From a virus, in the IMG/VR virus record IMGVR_UViG_3300044591_002420, positions 61,004 through 125,003 of that record: DNA of 64,000 nt; one strand, 5' to 3'. Below the pieces are notes generated by a model, which was not told the origin of the DNA, ran no database searches, and saw only the letters and a program-made list of their open reading frames with translations. The position numbers were made by a program, and so were the translations under genes. Position 1 is the first letter of the stretch; every line of letters starts with the position of its first letter. Below are positions 32,129-38,974 of the stretch, one piece after another.

Positions 32129-32359
32129 ATGGACACGAAGAGTTTTGAGAGCCTTGATCTAAGGATATATCAACCACTACTTAATGGAATCACAGAAATT
32201 GCTGATGCTGAGGGTAGATCCGTTGAAGAGGTAATAAGAAGGGCTCTGGGTCTTTATGATCTTTGTCGAAAAGAAGAGGCCGAAGGTAGAACGATTGTGA
32301 TTGCAAATCTTGATAATGGTATAGTTGTCGAAGCAGTAAAGGGCATTAGACTTAATTAA
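32129..32359 (+). CDS. Ribbon-helix-helix-like small protein
   Basis: 76 aa from ATG 32129. IADAEGRSVEEVIRRALGLYDLCRKEEAEGRTIVIANLD matches the helix-helix part of RHH/CopG-like proteins (xGxSVxEVxRxAlxLyxx), followed by a short strand. A candidate small transcription factor; a related pattern occurs at 48464-48664 on the other strand. DNA binding is inferred. Confidence 0.6.
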   Translation: MDTKSFESLDLRIYQPLLNGITEIADAEGRSVEEVIRRALGLYDLCRKEEAEGRTIVIANLDNGIVVEAVKGIRLN

Positions 32360-32540
32360 TCCACCACATTTCTTAAATCCATGACCGGATACACCAAAAT
32401 CACCGAACAAAAATTCTATGAAGTTGGTGGTTTCTCAAATCCTCGCTGTGTGAGAGTGGAGCGAGGAGGCTGCTGGGCTTACTTTTATGAAAACTCACTG
32501 TAACGATAATTAATCCACCACGTTTCTTAAATCCATGAAA
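32354..32540 (+). repeat. Duplicated gene-leader sequence
   Basis: AATTAATCCACCAC(A/G)TTTCTTAAATCCATGA occurs directly before ATG 32381 (32354-32384) and again before ATG 32535 (about 32508-32538), differing at one base. A repeated 5' leader rather than coding homology, since the proteins differ. Confidence 0.75.
32381..32503 (+). CDS. Small hypothetical protein
   Basis: 40 aa (TGYTKITEQKFYEVGGFSNP, then a CVRVERGGCWAYFYEN strand). Two Cys. Preceded by the duplicated leader. No family recognised. Confidence 0.5.
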   Translation: MTGYTKITEQKFYEVGGFSNPRCVRVERGGCWAYFYENSL

Positions 32541-32753
32541 ATCGCAAAAGTTGCTCACGTCACCAAAAATCAGATCTATCAAATCCCCGGAGAGATTTAT
32601 GATGAAGATCGCCCCGAATTTGATTGTTATATGCCAGAATATACGGGACATTTCTGGATTGTTGATTGTTTGATCTGCGATAAAAATGGAAATCTCCATC
32701 CCGACATTCAAAAAGGAGTTCCCGTTTACACCGAACACATGAAGCGAGTCTGA
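32535..32753 (+). CDS. Hypothetical protein
   Basis: 72 aa, beta-rich, acidic (KIAKVAHVTKNQIYQIPGEI, FWIVDCLICDKNGNLHPD). One CxxC. Preceded by the duplicated leader. No family recognised. Confidence 0.6.
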   Translation: MKIAKVAHVTKNQIYQIPGEIYDEDRPEFDCYMPEYTGHFWIVDCLICDKNGNLHPDIQKGVPVYTEHMKRV

Positions 32754-32761
32754 ATTTAATC

Positions 32762-33058
32762 ATGAACATCACCACCGATGGTTACACCAAACTTTATTTG
32801 TCATCTAGCGAAACAAATGAATTCCTTTCCGATCTTCGACATCTTCCTTCGAGATTGAGCGTATCCACAACCTTTTATCTTGAACATCTTAAAGATGCTT
32901 CCCGAAAAAATGGAGGAAGTGAAATAATGATGAGTGGTAAACACTGCATCAGCGAACTTCTAGCTGATCTTTATAGACTTCAGAAATTGAAAATTAAACT
33001 TAGGCCAATAACTAAACTTATTATTCATCACTTGGAATATATCTCACCATATTATTGA
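32762..33058 (+). CDS. Hypothetical protein
   Basis: 98 aa; beta strand TKLYLSSSETNEFLSDL followed by helices, basic C-terminus. No family recognised. The next gene starts 21 nt later. Confidence 0.6.
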   Translation: MNITTDGYTKLYLSSSETNEFLSDLRHLPSRLSVSTTFYLEHLKDASRKNGGSEIMMSGKHCISELLADLYRLQKLKIKLRPITKLIIHHLEYISPYY

Positions 33059-33078
33059 TCACTTTTTTAATTTTCATC

Positions 33079-33321
33079 ATGAGCAAAAATTACACAAATT
33101 CTCAACTGAGAGATCCTTGGGTAGCAGGAGAAGACAAAATTCCACGGCCACTGAGAACAGAAGATGGAAGACTAGAACAATTCATGTTTCGGAATTATCA
33201 GCTTTCCGGGCAGAGTTTTTATTGTGAGTGTGGATGTAATGTATTTCATAGGCCCGTTCACAAGAATCTAGATTTATATCAATGTAATTGTTGTGAGCGA
33301 CAATTTGAGGCTTATGACTAA
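33079..33321 (+). CDS. Zinc-ribbon-like protein
   Basis: 80 aa from ATG 33079. The C-terminal half has FYCECGCNVFHRP then YQCNCCERQFEA, i.e. CxC/CxxxC plus CxCC, likely one zinc ribbon. A nucleic-acid or protein-binding role is plausible. The stop overlaps the next ATG. Confidence 0.6.
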   Translation: MSKNYTNSQLRDPWVAGEDKIPRPLRTEDGRLEQFMFRNYQLSGQSFYCECGCNVFHRPVHKNLDLYQCNCCERQFEAYD

Positions 33322-33579
33322 TCCCCTGATCGCTCTGGCGGAGGCTCAGAGAGCCCTAAGTTTGGCCGCTGATAGAATTCACAGCCACGAAGGCTGCAGC
33401 TCAGCCTGGCGCGATGCCACAAACGCTTCTGATCGCGCTCGTGATCTTCTGGTGATAAAATTTTGGTGTGCGATGATGAATACACATTGTATTCATACTA
33501 TAACGATATTGGTGCGGCACTTCAGGCTAAATTGGATTATCTTGAAGGGTTCTGTCTTAATCTCAATCGACGATGCTAA
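33314..33579 (+). pseudogene. Frame-disrupted gene (or -1 frameshift)
   Basis: ATG 33314 overlaps the previous TAA. The first ~45 residues are protein-like (TNPLIALAEAQRALSLAADR ... ASDRARDLL). From about 33450 the -1 frame becomes the protein-like one (LVCDDEYTLYSYYNDIGAAL, QAKLDYLEGFCLNLNRRC) up to TAA 33577-33579; the original frame continues to 33610 with poor composition. The -1 frame has a TGA at 33442 and no good own start. A slip at GATAAAATTTT (33450s) would join them. Real frameshift, mutation or sequence error. Confidence 0.5.
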
Positions 33580-33598
33580 TGATGCGATTTTCAATAAG

Positions 33599-33627
33599 AT
33601 CCTCCTCTAATCCAGGAGGATTTTTTA
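33599..33627 (+). terminator. Intrinsic terminator
   Basis: ATCCTCCT-N7-AGGAGGAT followed by TTTTTATTG. Ends the long plus-strand accessory block before the minus-strand gene. Confidence 0.9.
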
Positions 33628-33646
33628 TTGTCCAAAAATGTAAAAA

Positions 33647-34153
33647 TCACCCATTCTCCATCTGATAAAGAATCTTTCTTAGACCACGAGTGTTGATATA
33701 ATTTTCCATGGCCTCTTTTAGAAATTGATTCAAAAACTCTGTAGAAGTAGGAACAGAATAACCTTTCAGTTTAACCGCCTTGTAGAGCATTTTGAAATCT
33801 TTTATTATCTTTTTATCCATCAATAAGATTTCGTCTTTTTTAGCTTTCTCCCATGTAACATTATTAACAGAACAATCCATTCTGTCTTTACTTTTATACT
33901 TGATTCTTTTTGAATTGGAAATGTTAGGAAGAAATGCTTTTGCAACTAAATTACCAACAAGAATACATCTTCTACGGTGAGTTTTATCATAAATCCAGAC
34001 AGCCTTATTTGTCTTTACTCTTCCATCTTTTAGTTTAATGAGAGTGTTATTTCTTTTCATTGACCATATTTCACCAGAGTCAGAGACGAAATACCCCTCA
34101 AAGTCCTCGTAGCCGGAAATGCTATTTATTGCCGTCAAATTGGTTGGTATCAC
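33647..34153 (-). CDS. NUMOD4/HNH-type homing endonuclease-like protein
   Basis: 168 aa on the minus strand, the only such gene between 0 and 48 kb. SGYEDFEGYFVSDSGEIWSMKR is the NUMOD4 pattern (GYE-x-x-Y-x-VS-x-x-G-x-[IV]-S). RRRCILVGNLVAKAFLPN then SKDRMDCSVNNVTWEKAK follow the HNH-fold order (V-H-R-L-V-A-x-A-F-x-P, N-x-x-x-N-L-x-W), though the catalytic His is replaced. Such genes are mobile in phages. It sits between a terminator and the repeat region, with late-like TAAATAA upstream. Confidence 0.7.
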   Translation of the reverse strand: MIPTNLTAINSISGYEDFEGYFVSDSGEIWSMKRNNTLIKLKDGRVKTNKAVWIYDKTHRRRCILVGNLVAKAFLPNISNSKRIKYKSKDRMDCSVNNVTWEKAKKDEILLMDKKIIKDFKMLYKAVKLKGYSVPTSTEFLNQFLKEAMENYINTRGLRKILYQMENG

Positions 34154-34229
34154 TGGGCTTATTTGGACAGAGATAATTATTTAAGCATTCTGTATGAAAG
34201 TTAGTATTTTTTAAGGGTTTTCTTGTCAT

Positions 34230-34790
34230 AGTATAGGAATCGTGAATTGATAATGATTGTTATTGATTAGAATTCGTATCGTTTATTGTTGTTATTGATG
34301 TGGTTTGTTATTGTGTTTGATCTGGTTATTGTGGTTATTGTAATTCGTATCGTTTATTGTGTTTGAGACCCTTATTGATAATAATTCGTATCGTTTATTG
34401 TTATTATTGTGGTTAGGGCTCTTATTGTGTTTGAAACTCTTATTGTGTTTATTGTGGTTATCGTGTTTGATCTGGTTATTGTTGTTATTGTGTTTGAGAC
34501 CCTTATTGATAATAATTCGTATCGGTTGTTGTTATTGTGTTTGAAACTCTTATTGTGTTTATTGTGGTTATCGTGTTTGATCTGGTTATTGTTGTTATTG
34601 TGTTTGAGACCCTTATTATTCTTAGTAATCTCGGGCTTCCTGTGATAACAACACCACTAACAAAAGAAACAACACCAACCAACAACAATAACAAAAGAGA
34701 CACCAATAACCAATACGAATTAATATCAATAACAAACCACATCAATAACAATAACCGATACGAATTATTATCAACATAACCCATAAGAGA
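34230..34790. repeat. Non-coding GT-rich/AC-rich direct and inverted repeat region
   Basis: About 600 bp without a credible gene. The top strand is T/G-rich and almost C-free up to ~34630, then A/C-rich and T/G-poor. TTATTG-type words recur throughout. A 110-bp direct period is seen (34422 and 34532). Perfect inverted pairs include a 23-mer at 34291-34313 with 34727-34749 and a 22-mer (AATTCGTATCGG core) at 34506-34527 with 34753-34774. Candidate replication origin, recombination site or structured RNA; none is proven. Confidence 0.85.
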
Positions 34791-34862
34791 TCCTAATACC
34801 CCAACCATTGACAAGGATCCTCACAACCGCCTATATTACTCATGTATCCCAGAGGTTCTCCA

Positions 34863-35426
34863 ATGCCCATCACCAAAACAATCACTCTCTATAAGTTTGA
34901 TGAATTGAGCGAAGAAGCCCAGAAGTTTGCAATCTCCAATCTGTACGATTGGTGCTGCACAAACCACATAAATGCAGATCACGATTGGTCGGATCCCATT
35001 TATGAAGATGCCAAAACTATCGGTCTTAAGATTGAAGAATTTCATCTTGAACACAAGAAAATCAATGGAGCATTGACCGAATATCTTCTTGATTGTTGTC
35101 GTTCAATCCGACATAATCACGGTAAAGACAGTGATACATTCAATACTGCTCATCAATATCTACAAGAATACATTCAGGCATTTGTTAAATGGAAAGAAGA
35201 GAATAAAGATGATGATAACAAAGATTGGAAACCCGCTGATTGGTTATATGAATTCAAATATACTGACGAAGCCGATGAGATTACAAATGAATTCAGGAAA
35301 GCTCTGCTACAAGATTATCTTATCATGTTGGATAAAGAATATGATTATTTGACTAGCGAAGAAGCAATTAAACAATCAATGGAAGCCAATGAATGTCTTT
35401 TTCATGAGGATGGCACACTAGAATAA
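34863..35426 (+). CDS. Conserved phage protein of unknown function
   Basis: 187 aa from ATG 34863 (PITKTITLYKFDELSEEAQ). The start YKFDEL-x-x-x-A-x-x-x-A and the later NADHDWSDPIYEDAKTIGL are typical of a protein family common in Gram-negative tailed phages, whose function is not established. Highly acidic helical C-terminus. Start chosen over ATG 34842 because MYPRGSP lacks the family pattern. Confidence 0.65.
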   Translation: MPITKTITLYKFDELSEEAQKFAISNLYDWCCTNHINADHDWSDPIYEDAKTIGLKIEEFHLEHKKINGALTEYLLDCCRSIRHNHGKDSDTFNTAHQYLQEYIQAFVKWKEENKDDDNKDWKPADWLYEFKYTDEADEITNEFRKALLQDYLIMLDKEYDYLTSEEAIKQSMEANECLFHEDGTLE

Positions 35427-35566
35427 AACTCTTCCATTAACTAACATCTGCTTCGGTATTATTATATCGGAGCATTTGTTATATCTTTACATTTAGCCTT
35501 AATAACAGCTTATAGTGTCCGTAAGAGTTATTATACACGATACAATGCACTAATGGTCCATGAGTG

Positions 35567-35623
35567 TTCCAGTTTATCAAGTGTCCACTGCTGCTGTTAT
35601 TCCTCCATAATATGGGTTATTGT
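35567..35623 (+). promoter_or_regulatory. Class A promoter (dyad 35567-35586, -10 TATTGT 35618-35623)
   Basis: TTCCAG-TTTATCAA-GTGTCC; 37 nt to TATTGT; ATG 35648 25 nt beyond. The preceding 35427-35566 segment is AT-rich with no gene. Confidence 0.65.
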
Positions 35624-35647
35624 TATTAAGTCTTCAGGGAAACAACA

Positions 35648-35815
35648 ATGTTTGATTTCATCAACGATCGCAATCTGATTATCATTGCACTTCTTTGTAT
35701 TGCTGGAGTAGGATCAATTCTTTACGGTCTTTATGCCCTCTTTGGTCTTTATGGAATCGTTATTCCTATTGGAGTCTTAGCATCATTGGTTCTTTTCTAT
35801 AACACTCGCTACTGA
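35648..35815 (+). CDS. Small membrane protein (55 aa)
   Basis: 55 aa, two adjacent hydrophobic segments (LIIIALLCIAGVGSILYGLY and GIVIPIGVLASLVLFY). Fits class A start spacing. Function unknown. Confidence 0.6.
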   Translation: MFDFINDRNLIIIALLCIAGVGSILYGLYALFGLYGIVIPIGVLASLVLFYNTRY

Positions 35816-35822
35816 TAACACT

Positions 35823-35999
35823 ATGGATAAAGTGAACATGGTATTTCTTATTATCCAAACCACTGTAGCTTTATATTTCACCTTCTTTCTTGATAATCTC
35901 ACTCATAAGGCATTTAAGGAACTGGATGTAGACAAAAGGCGTCTTATTTCATGGGGAATGTTCTTTCTTATGCTCATCTCTCTCAATACTTTTAACTGA
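35823..35999 (+). CDS. Small membrane protein (58 aa)
   Basis: 58 aa with two hydrophobic segments (VFLIIQTTVALYFTFFL and ISWGMFFLMLISLNTF) separated by a charged loop (KAFKELDVDKRR). Co-transcribed with 35648. Function unknown. Confidence 0.6.
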   Translation: MDKVNMVFLIIQTTVALYFTFFLDNLTHKAFKELDVDKRRLISWGMFFLMLISLNTFN

Positions 36000-36019
36000 A
36001 CTCAAAGGTTTCTTCATAT

Positions 36020-36047
36020 AGCTAGGACTAATAATCCTAGCTTTTTA
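36020..36047 (+). terminator. Intrinsic terminator
   Basis: AGCTAGGA-N7-TCCTAGCT plus TTTTATTG. The following 36050-36286 is non-coding. Confidence 0.85.
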
Positions 36048-36242
36048 TTGTCTAATAATCTAATAACATAAATAATAACAGGTAATAACAATCCTCTTAC
36101 ACCTCCGGCCTCTGTAGTCACTGTCTCAAAGAGATCAAATTACACACCACTAAGGTTCTTAAAGATTAAAAATCCTACTTCCAACCGAATAACAAAAAAC
36201 AGTAATAAAACTGATTATATTTTATTGCTTATAATAATTCAA

Positions 36243-36276
36243 GTAGAAAGCGTTAGCGCGATCTACGATTTTTTAG
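36243..36276 (+). terminator. Second hairpin with T-run in a non-coding stretch
   Basis: GTAGA ... TCTAC with an inner AGCG/CGC element, followed by GATTTTTTA. It sits 11 nt before the next class A dyad; the ~220 bp between this and the previous terminator hold no ORF and could encode a small RNA. Confidence 0.5.
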
Positions 36277-36286
36277 TATCTGCGTG

Positions 36287-36343
36287 TACCAGTTTATCAA
36301 GTGTCCACTCGTGGTTGCTTGATCTTTTAATACCTGTTATATT
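36287..36343 (+). promoter_or_regulatory. Class A promoter (dyad 36287-36306, -10 TATATT 36338-36343)
   Basis: TACCAG-TTTATCAA-GTGTCC; 37 nt to TATATT; ATG 36373 30 nt beyond. Confidence 0.7.
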
Positions 36344-36372
36344 GTTAATGACCTAAAAGAATTCCACTCATC

Positions 36373-36573
36373 ATGCTAATGATTTTTATCATTTACTTCT
36401 ACATGGTCACTTGCACATATTGGGCTCTTGTTGCATTACGAACTCCGAGTAATTTTTCCGAACGACTTCTTGTACTACGGGATGATATAAGTCCTTATCA
36501 ATGCTTTGGTTATTATGTTGACGATGTGACAGAAGAGGATCTGGCACAGTCTCCACTCCAACCGATTCAATGA
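36373..36573 (+). CDS. Small membrane protein (66 aa)
   Basis: 66 aa. N-terminal hydrophobic segment (MLMIFIIYFYMVTCTYWALVA) then an acidic soluble tail (LRDDISPYQCFGYYVDDVTEED). Its 3' end contains the dyad of the next promoter (36527-36546). Function unknown. Confidence 0.6.
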   Translation: MLMIFIIYFYMVTCTYWALVALRTPSNFSERLLVLRDDISPYQCFGYYVDDVTEEDLAQSPLQPIQ

Positions 36574-36584
36574 TCTGTTATTCT
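36527..36584 (+). promoter_or_regulatory. Class A promoter inside a gene 3' end (dyad 36527-36546, -10 TATTCT 36579-36584)
   Basis: TGACAG-N8-CTGGCA; 38 nt to TATTCT. A second dyad (CAGCGG-N8-CTGGCA, 36590-36609) follows directly but has no -10 at 37-38 nt. Only a 12-codon ORF (ATG 36637) follows before a hairpin at ~36674, so this promoter may make a short RNA. Confidence 0.5.
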
Positions 36585-36700
36585 AGTTTCAGCGGTTGAA
36601 CAACTGGCACAGTCTAGCGAGCATACAGATTGCATTATGGTGGCCGGTATTGATTCCAAGTGTTTTTATTGCTAAAATCCTAAAGGATTTGGATTCTTTA

Positions 36701-36757
36701 TGACACTCCATAAGCTGTCCACTCAACTCCAATAATCCCAGCACTATCCGCTAACAT
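36701..36757 (+). promoter_or_regulatory. Class A promoter (dyad 36701-36720, -10 TAACAT 36752-36757)
   Basis: TGACAC-TCCATAAG-CTGTCC; 37 nt to TAACAT; ATG 36782 25 nt beyond. Confidence 0.65.
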
Positions 36758-36781
36758 GATTACTGTTATTGGAATTCTTCA

Positions 36782-36937
36782 ATGAAAATCAACTGGCTTA
36801 ATATTCTTATTTGTTTGATAGGAATTATTAGTAACATTATTCTTTTTAATTTGCTTTTCGGGCCAGGTCCCCATCTTTCTGCAATGGTACTTGGTATTGT
36901 ATGGGGACTGTTTTTCCCATTTATTGATATTGAGTGA
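36782..36937 (+). CDS. Small membrane protein (51 aa), first of a tandem pair
   Basis: 51 aa: KINWLNILICLIGIISNIIL and a second hydrophobic segment (MVLGIVWGLFFPFI). Its first 22 nt (AATGAAAATCAACTGGCTTAAT) are repeated exactly at the start of the next gene. Confidence 0.55.
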   Translation: MKINWLNILICLIGIISNIILFNLLFGPGPHLSAMVLGIVWGLFFPFIDIE

Positions 36938-36941
36938 TCCA

Positions 36942-37109
36942 ATGAAAATCAACTGGCTTAATTTCTTTTATTGGCACCTTGTCAATCAGGTTTCATTAAC
37001 AGTGTTTACTGTGTTCTTTGGTCCTGTAGACATTTTGACAGCAATAATAACTGGTACTTTCTGGGGTGTAGTATCAAATTACACTCTTCCGATTTTTTAT
37101 TACGAATGA
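36942..37109 (+). CDS. Small membrane protein (55 aa), second of a tandem pair
   Basis: 55 aa: KINWLNFFYWHLVNQVSLTV then FGPVDILTAIITGTFWGVV. Shares N-terminal KINWLN and a GP-x-x-L-x-A/S turn with the upstream gene, so is a diverged tandem duplicate. ATGA overlap with the next gene. Confidence 0.55.
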   Translation: MKINWLNFFYWHLVNQVSLTVFTVFFGPVDILTAIITGTFWGVVSNYTLPIFYYE

Positions 37110-37348
37110 TGCCACACCACAAGTACATTGTTGAAGTTAGGAACATTGATGGTTCCTTGGCAAGTTTTTCAGAACAGGAAAAGAAAAGACAAGAACATCC
37201 ATATCTCTTTTCAAAAGAAGAATTTACAATAGATGAACTTTGTTATTATGCGTCATTTGGACAGAAGAGAAATTTTCCAATTGGTCCTGTAGGTTTGCCC
37301 AAATTTATGCAAGATATTGGTATTTCTTATCGGCTTAAAACATGGTAA
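37106..37348 (+). CDS. Hypothetical protein
   Basis: 80 aa from ATG 37106 (or 37109). HKYIVEVRNIDGSLASFSEQ is beta-rich, the rest charged. Ends in an overlap with an LRV remnant. No family recognised. Confidence 0.55.
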   Translation: MMPHHKYIVEVRNIDGSLASFSEQEKKRQEHPYLFSKEEFTIDELCYYASFGQKRNFPIGPVGLPKFMQDIGISYRLKTW

Positions 37349-37551
37349 CAACCCATTCATTATTAGAAAGTTATGAAATCCATCTTAAACGTTGTTATAC
37401 CGCAATAAGTTTAGACACACCAATAAAAGATCTATTGTTATTAGTAACTGACGAGAATTATTTTATTTGGGATTTGGTAGCAGAAAATCCAAACTGCCCA
37501 CATTATATTAAAAGATACATTGTAATTAAAAAGTATCTAATGAGACTGTGA
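37342..37551 (+). CDS. Degenerate LRV protein (1 repeat plus cap)
   Basis: 69 aa. One eroded repeat (LDTPIKDLLLLVTDENYFIWDLVAE) and a cap (NPNCPHYIKRYIVIKKYL). DNA identity to the family is low, so it is an old or decaying copy. The stop touches a class A dyad, as in other family members. Confidence 0.7.
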   Translation: MVTTHSLLESYEIHLKRCYTAISLDTPIKDLLLLVTDENYFIWDLVAENPNCPHYIKRYIVIKKYLMRL

Positions 37552-37605
37552 CACTTCATAAGCTGTCCACCGGGACCACCGATTCCCAATAATCCGCTGT
37601 ATTGT
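37549..37605 (+). promoter_or_regulatory. Class A promoter (dyad 37549-37568, -10 TATTGT 37600-37605)
   Basis: TGACAC-TTCATAAG-CTGTCC across the previous TGA; 37 nt to TATTGT; ATG 37631 26 nt beyond. Confidence 0.75.
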
Positions 37606-37630
37606 TATTAAGTCCACAAAAGGAATTTCA

Positions 37631-37891
37631 ATGTCTTCTCTCACTCCTGAACAACTGTCCGACCTTCTTGACGATACCTTTGACGGTTATTGTGAACATA
37701 TTCTTGATAATGTAGATCAAAATACGGTCGTTGGAGTTAAGATTACCACAGAGGTAACACATTCCGATGGTTCCATTACGGAATTTGTTGATATTCACAC
37801 TCCAACAGAAGAATCATCTAGTGTCAACAAGAAACCCGCTCAACAAGAAAATAGACCCTATCGTAGCAACTGTTTTCCTGACGACAAATAA
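37631..37891 (+). CDS. Hypothetical protein
   Basis: 86 aa, strongly acidic (LTPEQLSDLLDDTFDGYCEH, then a TEVTHSDGSITEFVDIH strand), with a Ser/Asn/basic tail. No family recognised. Confidence 0.6.
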   Translation: MSSLTPEQLSDLLDDTFDGYCEHILDNVDQNTVVGVKITTEVTHSDGSITEFVDIHTPTEESSSVNKKPAQQENRPYRSNCFPDDK

Positions 37892-37925
37892 TAACCACTA
37901 ACCCACCCACATCTCTTTTCTTCCA

Positions 37926-38126
37926 ATGACAAAATCAAACAACGTCAAGCTAACTCTCACGGTTCAACTTGAAGTGGATCTTGGAAAAAATGGTCTCACA
38001 ATTGAAGATTTTGTTTCTGAATTGAAAAGTGGTTATCAATCATTCCATCCACAAGGAGCTTATATCATTTCCGAGAAAATTGTCCGACACGATGTTAATG
38101 GTACCCATCCAGATTTTGACCAATGA
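37926..38126 (+). CDS. Hypothetical protein
   Basis: 66 aa, a strand LTLTVQLEVDLGKNGLTIED followed by a helix. ATGA overlap with the next gene. No family recognised. Confidence 0.6.
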   Translation: MTKSNNVKLTLTVQLEVDLGKNGLTIEDFVSELKSGYQSFHPQGAYIISEKIVRHDVNGTHPDFDQ

Positions 38127-38368
38127 GCACCACCAATCAGGCAATTTTTGAGAATCATCTGAAGAATGCTTATGAGGATCTCTTTGCTAACAATCCAGAG
38201 TATTCTTATGCTGCTAGCAGAACAACTCCTGTAGAACTCGCTCATAAAATGACAGAATCTCTTGTAACTGGGCAAGGAAATAAAGACGGTGATGGTATCA
38301 AAAGAGCATGTAAAGCTGTAGGAATTAAACACACTTATAAAGCGATCAAAGAATATCTTAACCAATAA
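38123..38368 (+). CDS. Hypothetical protein
   Basis: 81 aa, helical (IFENHLKNAYEDLFANNPEY, then a basic GIKRACKAVGIKHTYKAIKE helix that could bind DNA). Followed by a terminator. No family assigned. Confidence 0.6.
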   Translation: MSTTNQAIFENHLKNAYEDLFANNPEYSYAASRTTPVELAHKMTESLVTGQGNKDGDGIKRACKAVGIKHTYKAIKEYLNQ

Positions 38369-38390
38369 CAATACAATTCCAATAACATTT

Positions 38391-38420
38391 GCTGAGGTAT
38401 AACAATACTTCAGCTTTTGT
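38391..38420 (+). terminator. Terminator hairpin
   Basis: GCTGAGGTAT-aaca-ATACTTCAGC then TTTTGTTAT. A close relative (GCTAGGGTAT-aaca-ATACTCTAGC) stands before the module at 44721. Confidence 0.75.
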
Positions 38421-38469
38421 TATATTCTTATTTTTTGTCTTAAAAATAGAATAGGCTTCCCGTATCTGT

Positions 38470-38563
38470 ATTCTACTGATGGCGTTGGTATCTGTCAAGC
38501 ATTCTTCCATAAGCACTTCTGATCGGTTGAGAGGTTGACTTAAGCGGTTCCAGGGTCTATATT
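38470..38563. promoter_or_regulatory. Class B divergent promoter module 1
   Basis: Leftward: TTGACA (top TGTCAA 38493-38498), 17 nt, TAGAAT (top ATTCTA 38470-38475). Rightward: TTGACT 38535-38540, 17 nt, TATATT 38558-38563. The -35 boxes lie 36 nt apart around CATAAGCACTTCTGATCGGTT. A conserved AATAGAATAGG-CTTCCCGTATCTG block lies left of the leftward -10. Confidence 0.75.
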
Positions 38564-38590
38564 ATGGAAGTCACTCAGACAAGCCTTCTC

Positions 38591-38974
38591 ATGTCCCGGA
38601 ATCCCGCTCCCGAACTGAAGCACGACATTGTAGTTCATGAGGGTTTCGTAACCCTATCTAATAACAATGATGGTTTCTATACACAATACTTCAATAATCG
38701 GGAAGAGGTTGAGCAATTCATCGCTGAACTTCGTGAGGCAATGGATAACATTTGGCCGGATGGTGTTGATCCTCAAAAACTACAGGAAGAATGTTATCAA
38801 AAACGAGAGGAAGAGCGTCAAGAATACTTGCGCAATAATCCTCCTCGGCCACTAACACCAGAAGATATTGAACGTAATAAAAGGTTAGTGGAACTTCTCA
38901 ATAAACTGGCTAATGATGATTCCTATTATATTCGTTCTCATGTTGCGGAAAATCCCGGATTCATCACACCATAA
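38591..38974 (+). CDS. Hypothetical protein with C-terminal LRV-like unit
   Basis: 127 aa from ATG 38591; the longer frame starting at ATG 38564 begins immediately after the -10 hexamer and cannot be fully transcribed. RNPAPELKHDIVVHEGFVTL then a EEVEQFIAELREAMDNIW helix; C-terminus RLVELLNKLANDDSYYIRSHVAENPG resembles an LRV unit. The central helix pattern (NREEVEQFIAEL) recurs in the gene at 39287 (NRKELNKFISEL), so the two are related. Confidence 0.6.
   Translation: MSRNPAPELKHDIVVHEGFVTLSNNNDGFYTQYFNNREEVEQFIAELREAMDNIWPDGVDPQKLQEECYQKREEERQEYLRNNPPRPLTPEDIERNKRLVELLNKLANDDSYYIRSHVAENPGFITP

Noticed and set aside
34359-34779. Several ORFs of Leu/Val/Ile-rich composition in both strands
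   Set aside because: They come from the TTATTG-type repeats of the non-coding region. They have no start signals and mirror each other on both strands.
36050-36286. Possible tRNA or structured RNA in the gap between two hairpins
   Set aside because: No cloverleaf, no GTTCRANNC T-loop and no CCA end were found by eye; only a hairpin with T-run is supported.
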